Of a stretch of 64,000 nucleotides of DNA, positions 1-8,400 are shown piece by piece. A program made the translations under genes and the position numbers. The notes under the pieces are model-generated. The model made no database searches. It saw only the letters and a list, made by a program, of their open reading frames with translations, and was not told where the DNA came from. Origin of the DNA: MPNP01 sp965221445 (GTDB lineage Bacteria > Pseudomonadota > Alphaproteobacteria > Rhodobacterales > Rhodobacteraceae); the NCBI GenBank assembly GCA_965221445.1, contig CBDCSF010000013.1, positions 372,001 through 436,000 of the forward strand, written 5' to 3'. Numbering within the stretch: the stretch's first letter is position 1; every line of letters starts with the position of its first letter.

Positions 1-396
1 TTGGAAGGTAACGGCCAATGCAAAAACGATAATCGCCAACAAAAAACTGGCAAGTGGTCCACCAGCAACAGCAAGGAATTTTTTACTTGCCGGAATATTT
101 TGACCTGTACCATGCGAATAACTATCCCTTTCGAATGACTCTTTGGGGCCGGGAAGCGTAAGAAGATTAGGAATTTTTACGTAACCACCAACTAAATACG
201 GAGCAAATCGCCATTCTGTTCCATTTTTATCTGTTATTTGCCAAAGGGGTTTGCCAAAACCGACTGAAAATACTGAAACAGGAAGTCCACAAAGACGTGC
301 AGCAATATAGTGCCCAAACTCGTGGAAGGTGACAACGACTGCAATTACCACCAGGAATGGTACCAAGTCGAAAATAATACTAATTATCAGATCCAT
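1..396 (-). CDS. rseP: RseP-type site-2 zinc metalloprotease, N-terminal part (cut by window edge)
   Basis: The first 132 codons of an M50-family intramembrane protease are present; the rest lies beyond the window. The N-terminal transmembrane segment carries the zinc motif HEFGH (about residues 25-29), followed by the GFGKPLW and PYLVGGYVK segments typical of RseP, and a second hydrophobic stretch starts near the edge (VAGGPLASFLLAIIVF). In this family the protein cleaves anti-sigma factors within the inner membrane during envelope stress. The start is the ATG at 394-396; no other in-frame start is close. It follows cdsA with an 11-base gap in the conserved order frr-uppS-cdsA-rseP, which supports the call. 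Nothing can be said about the PDZ domains or the second active-site motif. Confidence 0.9.
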   Translation of the reverse strand, partial: MDLIISIIFDLVPFLVVIAVVVTFHEFGHYIAARLCGLPVSVFSVGFGKPLWQITDKNGTEWRFAPYLVGGYVKIPNLLTLPGPKESFERDSYSHGTGQNIPASKKFLAVAGGPLASFLLAIIVFALAVTFQ

Positions 397-407
397 ACAT
401 CACATTC

Positions 408-1289
408 TTAAGCAACATCTGTCAGGTATATACCTTCCTGTCCAGAGTTATGAAATAATAAAAAAAGGATTAAGAAAAATATTAAAACCCCTGCACCGAT
501 AAAACTGTCGAATCTATCAAGAAAACCGCCATGACCAGGTAATAAATTTGAGCTGTCCTTTACACCGACTTTCCTTTTGAGAAAGCTGATATACAGATCT
601 CCCAGTTGAGAAAAAATTGAAATCAAAACCGCTGTAATAATAACAATCGGTGAAGGGATTTCGTTTCTCCAAAAGTATACAAACCCAAATAGTATCAATA
701 CTGCAAATACCCAACCCCCTATGGTCCCGGACCAGGTCTTTTTCGGGCTAATTTTGGGTAAAATTTTTGGTCCCCCGATCAGTTTCCCAGCAAAATAGCC
801 ACCAGCATCAGTACCTACTATAAGAAGTACAATTCCCAGAAATAAAAGGTTTGATTGAAGGTAAGCCAGCATGTACCCCAAAACAGCATGAAATACCCCT
901 GCACCGATAACAACCATATGGATTTTGAACCTGAGTATAAGTCCCAATCCCAAGATAAAGAGAAAGCTTAAATTGATTAGCAGACCATAATCAATTTCAT
1001 CCTTTAAAAGGTAAAATGCTGAAACAGCCGACACTCCACAGCCATACAAAACAAAACCTGCCCTTTTAGGTTTTGAAAATTTGGAAGAGTGCAACCCACC
1101 TAGTTCGAAAAGGAGAACTCCTACCAGAACGACACAAAGAATGAAAAAGGTTATGGGGCCTCCTAAATAGGCGCCCAATGCCACTGCTGCCAAAATCAAA
1201 GCGGTAATTACCCTGGTGGGTAAGGATTTGAACTTTGATTCAATCGGGGGTTCAGGAAATTGCCCCAAATCGTCTTTCCTTGATTCCAT
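408..1289 (-). CDS. cdsA: Phosphatidate cytidylyltransferase (CDP-diacylglycerol synthase)
   Basis: Makes CDP-diacylglycerol from phosphatidate and CTP in the inner membrane, the branch point for all phospholipids. About 293 residues with some eight hydrophobic segments. The C-terminal family signature is complete: S-x-L-K-R-K-x4-K-D followed by LPGHGGFLDRFDS near the end. An ATG at 1289 (MESRKDDL) is preferred over the upstream in-frame start at 1349, which would add 20 residues unlike the family and overlap uppS by 98 bases; the chosen start overlaps uppS by 38 bases. Co-transcribed with uppS and rseP. Confidence 0.93.
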   Translation of the reverse strand: MESRKDDLGQFPEPPIESKFKSLPTRVITALILAAVALGAYLGGPITFFILCVVLVGVLLFELGGLHSSKFSKPKRAGFVLYGCGVSAVSAFYLLKDEIDYGLLINLSFLFILGLGLILRFKIHMVVIGAGVFHAVLGYMLAYLQSNLLFLGIVLLIVGTDAGGYFAGKLIGGPKILPKISPKKTWSGTIGGWVFAVLILFGFVYFWRNEIPSPIVIITAVLISIFSQLGDLYISFLKRKVGVKDSSNLLPGHGGFLDRFDSFIGAGVLIFFLILFLLFHNSGQEGIYLTDVA

Positions 1290-1992
1290 ATCGAATAAGG
1301 TGGGATTTGAAATGATCAACTGTAAAATCAGGCCACAAGGTCTCATCAAATGCCAGTTCGGAATAAGCAGCCTGCCAGAGGAAAAAATTTGATAGTCTTG
1401 TTTCTCCCGAGGTCCGAATAATTAAATCAGGGTCTGGTAAATTGGATGTGGAGAAAAATCCATCAAGCATTAATTCATCCAATTGATCCGGCTTAATTTT
1501 GCCTTCTATAGCCCTTTTGGCAATTGTCTTGGCCATATCAACGATTTCACTCTTGCCACCATAGTTGATGGCTATGGTTAAAACCAAAACCTCGTTGTTT
1601 TTGGTGGTATTTTCCAACTGGTTCATTTGCTCAACCAGTGATCTGTCAAAGGCCTGTCTATTGCCAATGAAATTGATTTTAACTCCTTTTTCAATCAGTT
1701 CACGAGATTCTGAACCCATGTATTGTCGGAAGAGATTGGTTAGCCCCACGACCTCATCTTCACCTCGCCGCCAGTTTTCTGTTGAAAAAGCGAAGACCGT
1801 TAGAAAGGGAATTCCCAGTTCCGGGCAAGATTTTACAATATCACGTAATCTTTCTGCTCCACGGCGATGTCCTTCAACCCTTGGCAACCCCCTTGCCTTG
1901 GCCCAGCGGCCATTACCATCCATAACTAGGGCAACGTGGTTAGGGTAATTTGCCAAACCCGAGTTGGTATTAATGATATCTTGATTCGCCAA
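1252..1992 (-). CDS. uppS: Undecaprenyl diphosphate synthase (cis-prenyltransferase)
   Basis: Condenses isopentenyl diphosphate onto farnesyl diphosphate to give the C55 carrier lipid for peptidoglycan and other wall polymers. The 246-residue length is normal. Near the N-terminus HVALVMDGNGRWA holds the catalytic Asp and the diphosphate-binding Asn-Gly-Arg; FAFSTENWRR follows, and the C-terminal signature RTSGETRLSNFFLWQ...ELAF is intact. Starts with ATG three bases after the frr stop and overlaps the cdsA start, so translation is probably coupled. Confidence 0.95.
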   Translation of the reverse strand: MANQDIINTNSGLANYPNHVALVMDGNGRWAKARGLPRVEGHRRGAERLRDIVKSCPELGIPFLTVFAFSTENWRRGEDEVVGLTNLFRQYMGSESRELIEKGVKINFIGNRQAFDRSLVEQMNQLENTTKNNEVLVLTIAINYGGKSEIVDMAKTIAKRAIEGKIKPDQLDELMLDGFFSTSNLPDPDLIIRTSGETRLSNFFLWQAAYSELAFDETLWPDFTVDHFKSHLIRYGIKERRFGAIS

Positions 1993-1995
1993 ATT

Positions 1996-2556
1996 TTAAA
2001 CTGCCATTATTTCCGATTTTTTGGTTTCCAGAGTTTCGTCTGTTTTTACAATAAATTTGTTCGTCAAATCCTGAATTTCATCTGACCAGAGAACGACCTC
2101 ATCCTCACTTAACCCATCAGATTTGGCCTTTTTCAGAATATCCATTCCATCCTTCCTGATATTTCGGATAGAGATTCGGGTGCTCTCAGCGTATTGGGAA
2201 GCGACCTTGGATAATTCCTTCCTTCGTTCCTCATTAAGCTCGGGTATTGGTAAACGAATTACAGCTCCCTCCACAACAGGGTTAATCCCCAAACCAGAAT
2301 CCAGAATAGCCTTAACAACATCATTAACTATGGTTTTGTCCCAGACTGAAATAGACAACAGCCTAGGTTCAGGAACATTTATTGATCCGCATTGATTTAG
2401 AGGCATCTGAGCACCGTAGGCATTTACAACCAAAGTTTCGACCATTGAAGCTGAAGCTCTTCCAGTCCTAAGTCCCGCAAAATCCTGCCTTAAGGAACTA
2501 ATGGCACCTTCCATTCTTCTTTCAAAGTCATCAAGATCCAGTTCAAAATCTTCCAT
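1996..2556 (-). CDS. frr: Ribosome recycling factor
   Basis: Splits the post-termination ribosome together with EF-G. The N-terminal part contains the family segment LRTGRASASMVETLVVNAYG, and the C-terminal half is rich in Lys/Arg/Glu as in the three-helix bundle. The ATG at 2556 (MEDFELDLDDF) gives 186 residues, the usual length, and has a GGTGGG-type Shine-Dalgarno about six bases upstream; an in-frame GTG at 2562 would add two residues. Sits between pyrH and uppS. Confidence 0.95.
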   Translation of the reverse strand: MEDFELDLDDFERRMEGAISSLRQDFAGLRTGRASASMVETLVVNAYGAQMPLNQCGSINVPEPRLLSISVWDKTIVNDVVKAILDSGLGINPVVEGAVIRLPIPELNEERRKELSKVASQYAESTRISIRNIRKDGMDILKKAKSDGLSEDEVVLWSDEIQDLTNKFIVKTDETLETKKSEIMAV

Positions 2557-2588
2557 GTTCACCCACCATACACATATGTACTTAGCAA

Positions 2589-3302
2589 TTATTTGATTAT
2601 TGAATAAGTCCCAAGCCCTTTAATAATACCTGCAAAACCTCCCGGTTCCTCCAGAGAAAACACAATTATTGGCAATTTGTTTTCCCTAGCCATTGCTATG
2701 GCAGAGGTATCCATGACCCTGAGATCTTTTTGAATCACATCATCGTAAGAGATAGTACTATACCTTTGGGCATCCTGATATTTAACCGGATCCTTGTCGT
2801 AAACACCGTTAACCTTTGTTCCTTTGAAGACGGCATCACAATATAATTCACTGGCTCGGAGGGTAGCTGCAGTATCCGTCGTGAAAAAAGGGTTTCCCGT
2901 ACCGGAAGTAAAGATACAAATTCTTTTTTTCTCCAAGTGTCTTAGTGATCGCCGCTGAATATAAGGCTCACACATTTCGTCCAATCTTATGGCCGATAAA
3001 ACTCTGGTATGAATATCAAGTTTTTCGAGATGGGTTTGCATGGCCAGGGCATTCATAACAGTTGCCAGCATTCCCATATGATCAGCTGTCGTACGCGGAA
3101 TTCCCTGCTCGGCAATCTCTAGTCCACGAAATATATTTCCACCACCAATAACCATACATAATTCAGTACCCAGATCATGAACTTTCTTTATTTCACCAGC
3201 TACCTTGGCAACAGTTGGAGAATGAATTCCGAACTTCAATGGTCCCATAAGGGCCTCACCTGAAATTTTTAGTAAAATTCGTTTGTAACCAATTTTCGGC
3301 AA
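2589..3302 (-). CDS. pyrH: UMP kinase
   Basis: Phosphorylates UMP to UDP as a hexameric bacterial-type kinase of the amino-acid-kinase fold. The segments KRILLKISGEALMG (start), VIGGGNIFRG, TADHMGMLAT, ICIFTSGTGNPFFTTDTAA and VNGVYDKDP are all characteristic. A TTG at 3300-3302 is chosen: it gives 237 residues and lies seven bases after a GGAGG Shine-Dalgarno (3310-3314). The longest open frame would start at 3449, adding about 49 residues foreign to the family and running across the divergent miaA start. The usual upstream neighbours rpsB-tsf are absent; miaA lies divergently instead. Confidence 0.93.
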   Translation of the reverse strand: MPKIGYKRILLKISGEALMGPLKFGIHSPTVAKVAGEIKKVHDLGTELCMVIGGGNIFRGLEIAEQGIPRTTADHMGMLATVMNALAMQTHLEKLDIHTRVLSAIRLDEMCEPYIQRRSLRHLEKKRICIFTSGTGNPFFTTDTAATLRASELYCDAVFKGTKVNGVYDKDPVKYQDAQRYSTISYDDVIQKDLRVMDTSAIAMARENKLPIIVFSLEEPGGFAGIIKGLGTYSIIK

Positions 3303-3309
3303 TTTATAT

Positions 3310-3314
3310 CCTCC
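3310..3314 (-). promoter_or_regulatory. Ribosome binding site that fixes the pyrH TTG start
   Basis: On the minus strand GGAGG stands seven bases before TTG at 3302. This placement makes the short 237-residue PyrH form far more plausible than the longer open frame. Confidence 0.75.
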
Positions 3315-3413
3315 GGTTTCGGTAAATAATTTGGGGAACCTAGGTAATATACTAGTTTGTAAATTATGATAATCGACTATTATAATCAACCTGTTTGGGT
3401 AAGGGATTAACCT

Positions 3414-4310
3414 TTGATTGAAGAACTTGGAATACACCTGGGCAGACATGAAATAATGTTAATTGCCGGACCCACTGCCTCAGGCAAATCTGGGCTGGCA
3501 ATAGAAGTCGCGAAAAGGCATGGTGGAATTATTATTAATGCCGATTCCCTTCAGGTTTACGAATGTTGGCGAATTTTAACCTCTCGGCCTACACCCGAAG
3601 ATGAGCTGGAGATACCTCATTATTTATATGGTCATGTTTCTTGTCACGAACCATATTCCATCAGCAGATGGCTTGAAGAAATCAACCACCTGCTTAACAA
3701 GTTCAAGGACGAGTTGAAAATCATCGTTGGTGGTACAGGGATGTATTTCACTGTACTCACTAGTGGTTTTGCTTCGATCCCTGGAATCAAGGATACAATT
3801 AAGGAACAAGGATCTAAATTGCTACATGAAGAAGGTATTGAACGATTGCTTGATGATTTGAGAAAAAATGACCCTACAACCTTTGCAAATCTTGATAAAC
3901 AAAACCCCCGAAGGGTTCAAAGAGCCTGGGAGGTATTCCATTCAACCGGAATTGGTCTAGCAACCTGGTTTCGATATAACCAGGTACCGCTGGTAAGGAT
4001 TGGTGAAGCAAAGGCTATAGTCCTGGACACTAAAAAGGATAAACTGGAAAAAAATATAAAAAAGAGGCTTGAACTTATGGTAAAGGCGGGTGTTCTTGAT
4101 GAATGTCGAAATAATTTATCAATTCTCAACAAGAATTGTTCTGCTGCCAAGGCAATAGGCGCAAAAGAACTAATTGACCATCTCAAGGGTAAATCCACCT
4201 TGGATGAAGCCAAGTACAAAACAATGGTAGCAACTCGCCAATATGCCAAAAGGCAACGGACCTGGTTTCGAAACAAAATGGAAGGATGGGAGTGGGTAAA
4301 AGCTGACTAG
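3414..4310 (+). CDS. miaA: tRNA dimethylallyltransferase (A37 isopentenylation)
   Basis: Transfers a dimethylallyl group to A37 of tRNAs reading UNN codons. The P-loop AGPTASGKS is near the N-terminus, followed by IINADSLQVY (dimethylallyl-diphosphate and catalytic Asp region), GGTGMYF and the C-terminal segment ATRQYAKRQRTWFRNK. About 298 residues from the TTG at 3414; an in-frame ATG at 3456, just before LIAGPTASGKS, would shorten it by 14. Neither start has a clear Shine-Dalgarno, so the exact start is open. Divergent from pyrH with about 110 bases between the chosen starts. Confidence 0.93.
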   Translation: MIEELGIHLGRHEIMLIAGPTASGKSGLAIEVAKRHGGIIINADSLQVYECWRILTSRPTPEDELEIPHYLYGHVSCHEPYSISRWLEEINHLLNKFKDELKIIVGGTGMYFTVLTSGFASIPGIKDTIKEQGSKLLHEEGIERLLDDLRKNDPTTFANLDKQNPRRVQRAWEVFHSTGIGLATWFRYNQVPLVRIGEAKAIVLDTKKDKLEKNIKKRLELMVKAGVLDECRNNLSILNKNCSAAKAIGAKELIDHLKGKSTLDEAKYKTMVATRQYAKRQRTWFRNKMEGWEWVKAD

Positions 4311-4320
4311 GGACCCACTC
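4290..4320 (+). terminator. Hairpin across the miaA stop codon
   Basis: GAGTGGGT (4290-4297) and ACCCACTC (4313-4320) are a perfect eight-base inverted repeat with a 15-base loop containing the miaA stop. There is no T-run behind it, so it may act as an mRNA 3'-end structure rather than a classic intrinsic terminator. Confidence 0.35.
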
Positions 4321-4582
4321 GGGACTGGGCATGGTAACATTGTTCCTTATGTGAGAGAAGAATTGTAGGATCAAAAAAATCTTAGTGGAAAAGTTACTTT
4401 GGTTAAATTAAGAACTCATCCCCTGCCAGTGGATGTTTAGAATTTTTGGCCAAAGAAATTTGTATCATTTGGCGGGTTTTGACTGTTTTTGAACTTTCAT
4501 CATTCTGCGTCATTATGGATTTAACCTAGTTTTCAGAGACGATTTTTGAAAACAAATTACCCGTCAAATAGGAGTAGATAAA
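4321..4582. other. Intergenic region before mazG
   Basis: About 260 bases without a credible gene in any frame. It ends with an AGGAG Shine-Dalgarno before the mazG TTG start. I see no RNA gene or repeat in it. Confidence 0.5.
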
Positions 4583-5320
4583 TTGGATAAATCTTCAGAG
4601 GAATACCAGGAAAGCCTCGAGCTTTGCCGCAGTAGAGGAAAAGGAGTTGAAAGACTCTTGGAAATAATGAAACGATTACGGGACAAGGATAATGGTTGTC
4701 CCTGGGACCTGGAGCAAAATTACCACTCCCTGATTTCAAGTGTAATTGAGGAAGCCTATGAGGTAGTTGAAGCAATCGAATCAAACAACGCTGCCCATTT
4801 GAAGGAAGAACTTGGTGATTTATTGTTTGGAATAGTCTTTTTGTCCCAGCTCGCGAGTGAAGACAGGGAGTTTAGTTTTTATTCAGTTGTTGAGGATGTA
4901 TCGGATAAAATGGTTAGAAGACACCCTCACATATTTTCGGATGATGATGGGATAAATACTGTTGAGGATCAGATTATTAACTGGGAAAAGCTAAAGCAAC
5001 TTGAACGGGAACATAGCAACACCAATAAATCCAATAATTTAAAAAACAGTAGACTTCCTGGCTTGCTTCTGGGCAAAAAATGGTATCAATCAGAGTACCC
5101 CAAGATAAATGAGCAGGCGGAATTGAAGGAAAACATTGCGGAGGTCAAAAAAATATTGGGAAAACTCAGCCCTGCAAGTTCCAAGACTGGCAAACATATA
5201 AATTTCCTGCTTATGGGAGAAATTCTATATAATATGGTCAAAACCTCCAGATGTATTTCAGTTGACCCGGAAGCAGCCCTGAAGAACGCCATCAAGTCGC
5301 GGTCTGAACGTATTGCCTAG
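4583..5320 (+). CDS. mazG: Nucleoside triphosphate pyrophosphohydrolase MazG
   Basis: Hydrolyses (d)NTPs to the monophosphate and diphosphate, cleaning aberrant nucleotides or tempering the stringent response. 245 residues. The first MazG domain contains CPWDLEQNYHSL and the metal-binding EEAYEVVEAI...LKEELGDLLF helices (E-E-x-x-E and E-x-x-D pattern); HPHIF and NWEKLKQLE follow as in the family. The C-terminal domain is less conserved. TTG start eight bases after GGAG. The next gene, a nucleoside hydrolase, is 38 bases downstream on the same strand, which makes a nucleotide-turnover pair. Confidence 0.9.
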   Translation: MDKSSEEYQESLELCRSRGKGVERLLEIMKRLRDKDNGCPWDLEQNYHSLISSVIEEAYEVVEAIESNNAAHLKEELGDLLFGIVFLSQLASEDREFSFYSVVEDVSDKMVRRHPHIFSDDDGINTVEDQIINWEKLKQLEREHSNTNKSNNLKNSRLPGLLLGKKWYQSEYPKINEQAELKENIAEVKKILGKLSPASSKTGKHINFLLMGEILYNMVKTSRCISVDPEAALKNAIKSRSERIA

Positions 5321-5358
5321 GGGAAAAATCAAGGATTGAATCAAATAAGGGAATCCAA

Positions 5359-6303
5359 ATGGAAAACAAACGTAAAATAATTATTGATACGGATCCAGGG
5401 CAAGACGACGCAGTTGCCATTCTCCTGGCCTTGGCTAGTGAGGAATTGGAGGTCATGGGTATTACCGCGGTGGCAGGTAATGTACCCCTGGATCTTACAG
5501 TTAAAAACAGCCGTATTATTGTAGAGTTATCTGGAAGAACAGACGTTCCTGTATTCTCTGGATGTTCTAAGCCCTTGTCGAGAAAATTGGTTACTGCCGA
5601 GGAGGTACATGGCAAAACCGGACTTGATGGAATGGAGTTGTTTGAACCCTCGATTCCATTGGAGGATAAACATGGCGTTGATTTTATCGTTGATATGCTG
5701 AAATCAAATAATCCGAATACCATAACTCTTTGCCCACTAGGACCATTGACCAACATTGCCCAAGCCATGATTAAGGCACCTGAAATAATCGAAAGAATTC
5801 AGGAAATTGTATTGATGGGTGGAGCCTATTTCGAAGTTGGCAACGTTACACCAGCGGCTGAATTTAACATTTATGTGGATCCTGAAGCAGCGGAGAAAGT
5901 TTTTTCTTCTGGTGCACCGATCACTGTGCTTCCCTTGGATGTAACACATCAGGTTTTGACAACAGAAGCAAGAATGGAAGTGATCAGGAGTATAGGTAAC
6001 CGTACAGGTAGAGAAGTAGCCAACTTAACAACTTTCTTTGAGCGGTTTGATAAGGCAAAATACGGCATGGATGGTGCCCCCTTACATGATCCGTGTGTAA
6101 TTGCCTATTTGCTGGAGCCAGAGATGTTTGATGGAAGGTATATCAATGTTGAAATTGAAATACAGTCTGAATTGACACGTGGAATGACTGTTGCAGATTG
6201 GTGGGATGTAACAGATCGAGATCCCAATGCCCTTTTTATCGGTAAGGTTGATAGTAACAGATTTTTTGAACTACTAACTGAAAAACTTAGCCTCCTGCCT
6301 TGA
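5359..6303 (+). CDS. Nucleoside hydrolase, inosine/uridine-preferring family
   Basis: Cleaves the N-glycosidic bond of ribonucleosides to ribose and base. 314 residues, the usual length. The N-terminal DTDPGQDDAVAILLAL is the family's calcium-binding DxDxxxDD motif; AVAGNVPLDLTVKN, CPLGPLTNIAQA, LMGGAYFEVGN.TPAAEFNIYVDPEAA and the C-terminal LHDPCVIAYLL supply the other conserved calcium and ribose ligands. The exact substrate (purine, pyrimidine or both) cannot be set from sequence. It fits with the nucleoside-type ABC importer at 30-34.6 kb. Confidence 0.9.
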   Translation: MENKRKIIIDTDPGQDDAVAILLALASEELEVMGITAVAGNVPLDLTVKNSRIIVELSGRTDVPVFSGCSKPLSRKLVTAEEVHGKTGLDGMELFEPSIPLEDKHGVDFIVDMLKSNNPNTITLCPLGPLTNIAQAMIKAPEIIERIQEIVLMGGAYFEVGNVTPAAEFNIYVDPEAAEKVFSSGAPITVLPLDVTHQVLTTEARMEVIRSIGNRTGREVANLTTFFERFDKAKYGMDGAPLHDPCVIAYLLEPEMFDGRYINVEIEIQSELTRGMTVADWWDVTDRDPNALFIGKVDSNRFFELLTEKLSLLP

Positions 6304-6333
6304 TTTCCAAATCTTATAAAAAGCATTTACGCT

Positions 6334-7806
6334 ATGACACTCTTTCCTTTTGAAAACAGCTATTCCTCTCTACCAGAGAGACTTTATGCCAGATTGCCTC
6401 CAACACGGGTATCAAGTCCCAAACTGGTAAAAATCAATACTGATTTGGCTAGTGAATTAGGATTGGATACTGCGGAACTTTCAACTGATAGAGCTGTTGA
6501 GGTCTTCGCTGGTAATCGTGTCCCGGAAAATTCCAAGCCCATTGCACTTGCTTATGCAGGTCATCAATTCGGTGGGTGGGTACCCTCACTTGGGGACGGT
6601 AGAGCAATACTTCTTGGAGAACTCAGAAACAAGTCAGGTGAACTTCATGATTTGCAATTGAAAGGTTCAGGACCTACCCCGTTTTCCAGAAATGGTGATG
6701 GCCGAGCATGGCTTGGACCTGTGCTTAGAGAATATATCGTTTCCGAAGCCATCCATTATTTGGGCATTCCTTCAACCAGAACCTTATCTGTCGTTTCTAC
6801 CGGAGAAAAGGTATTCAGGGAAAGACCTTACCCTGGAGGAATTCTGACCAGGGTTGCCAAAAGCCATATCAGGGTTGGCACCTTCCAATATTTTTATGCT
6901 CGAGAAGACCATGAAGCCCTAGAGATATTGGCAACCTATCTAATTGAGCGAAATTATCCAGATCTCATGAAAACTGAAAACCCTTTTCTTTCCTTGCTTA
7001 ACCGGGTTGTGGAAGGTCAAGCCAAATTAATTGCTAAGTGGATGTCGGCTGGTTTCATTCATGGCGTCATGAACACAGACAATACATCCCTGTCCTGTGA
7101 AACAATTGATTTCGGTCCCTGTGCCTTTATGGACCGCTATCAGGCTGCCAAGGTCTTTAGCTCTATTGATATTAACGGGAGATATGCGTACTCCAACCAG
7201 CCACTGATAGCACATTGGAATCTGGCACAATTTGCTACAACATTGATTCCTATTCTTAAATTAGACAAGGAAACTGCAGTTAAGGAAGTGACCGATTCCA
7301 TAAACCAGTTCCCCAAATTCTATCTTGACAACTGGTTATCCAACTTCGGCAGAAAGTTGGGCTTACAAAACCCTACTCCTGATGATTTTGAATTTATTTC
7401 CGGATTCCTCAACATACTAGAAAATGCAAGTGCCGACTTTACCTTGACATTCAGAACATTATCAACAACTCCCATTAGCGGGCTTAATCACTCAAATTTT
7501 GATGCCTTCACGAACTCACCTGAATTGATCATCAATTGGCTACCATCATGGGTGACAAGGTTGGAGAAGGAAAAGATGAATGAAAAAGACCGACTTGCTT
7601 TGATGCAGCAGGTTAATCCTGTTTACATTCCAAGAAATCATCAAATTGAGAAGGCCATAGTTGAAGGCGTTGAAGGAAATTTTGATAGATTCAATTCGAT
7701 GGTCATGGTTCTGAAAACTCCCTATATCTTTCAACTAGGGTTTGAAGAATTTGAAAAAACACCAGGCGAAGAGGAAATAGTAACCAAAACTTTTTGTGGA
7801 ACATAA
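6334..7806 (+). CDS. selO: SelO/YdiU protein adenylyltransferase (pseudokinase fold)
   Basis: SelO-family proteins transfer AMP from ATP to Ser/Thr/Tyr of other proteins and are linked to redox stress. The 490-residue length is typical. Visible family segments: YAGHQFGGWVPSLGDGRAILLGE, LKGSGPTPFSRNGDGRAWLGPVLREYI, the EAIHYLGIPSTRTLSVVSTGE helix and the active-site stretch FIHGVMNTDNTSLSCETIDFGPCAFMD. The last residues (TFCGT) retain the Cys-containing tail seen in many SelO proteins. It follows the nucleoside hydrolase by 30 bases. Confidence 0.92.
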   Translation: MTLFPFENSYSSLPERLYARLPPTRVSSPKLVKINTDLASELGLDTAELSTDRAVEVFAGNRVPENSKPIALAYAGHQFGGWVPSLGDGRAILLGELRNKSGELHDLQLKGSGPTPFSRNGDGRAWLGPVLREYIVSEAIHYLGIPSTRTLSVVSTGEKVFRERPYPGGILTRVAKSHIRVGTFQYFYAREDHEALEILATYLIERNYPDLMKTENPFLSLLNRVVEGQAKLIAKWMSAGFIHGVMNTDNTSLSCETIDFGPCAFMDRYQAAKVFSSIDINGRYAYSNQPLIAHWNLAQFATTLIPILKLDKETAVKEVTDSINQFPKFYLDNWLSNFGRKLGLQNPTPDDFEFISGFLNILENASADFTLTFRTLSTTPISGLNHSNFDAFTNSPELIINWLPSWVTRLEKEKMNEKDRLALMQQVNPVYIPRNHQIEKAIVEGVEGNFDRFNSMVMVLKTPYIFQLGFEEFEKTPGEEEIVTKTFCGT

Positions 7807-7980
7807 CTAGAAATATTGTTTATAATCCGCACTTTATGATTGTTTCGATGGTTATTTTCCAATGAGGTATTTCAAATTTGTATATAATAACCAAGCAATT
7901 AAATAAACATCTGAATAATGGTTACAGATTCCAGTAACTTGCCATAACAAAGGTCTAAATAAATTTAGAAAGGTAAAATC

Positions 7981-8400
7981 TTGTCTTCCCTCCTCCAGCA
8001 ATGTGAGAAAATAGGAATGAGGCTAACTGACCAAAGAAGAGCCGTTATTTCGGTTTTGGAAAAGGCAAGAGACCACCCCAATATTCAGGACCTATATGAC
8101 AGAGCAAGTCAAGTTGACCCGAATCTTTCAATTGCGACCGTATACCGCACTGTAAAATTTCTTGAAGAATTAAATATTCTAACCAAGCTGGAATTTGGCG
8201 ATGGCATTGCTAGGTATGAAATAACAGACAGGGATCATCATGATCACCTTATTGATTTAAAAACCGGGAAAGTCATCGAATTCTATGATGAAGAAATTGA
8301 GAAACTCCAGAAGCAACTGGCTGAAAAGCTGGGGTACCGACTGAGAGGACATCGCATGGAATTATATGGTACCCCCTTGGAAGATAAAAATGATGGATAA
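7981..8400 (+). CDS. Fur-family metal-responsive repressor (Fur/Mur type)
   Basis: 139 residues. A winged-helix N-terminal domain (MRLTDQRRAVISVLE, then IATVYRTVKFLEEL as recognition helix) precedes a dimerisation domain with the metal site HHDH (residues 86-89) and later E104 and H124. It lacks the C-terminal CxxC pairs of the E. coli-type structural zinc site, as in alphaproteobacterial Fur/Mur proteins, which can answer to manganese as well as iron. TTG start at 7981. The last codons overlap the enolase start, so the two are probably translated together. Fur versus Mur cannot be decided here. Confidence 0.88.
   Translation: MSSLLQQCEKIGMRLTDQRRAVISVLEKARDHPNIQDLYDRASQVDPNLSIATVYRTVKFLEELNILTKLEFGDGIARYEITDRDHHDHLIDLKTGKVIEFYDEEIEKLQKQLAEKLGYRLRGHRMELYGTPLEDKNDG

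Noticed and set aside
5292..5768. 158-codon minus-strand frame opposite the nucleoside hydrolase
   Set aside because: Shadow frame; the plus strand carries an intact family signature over the same bases.
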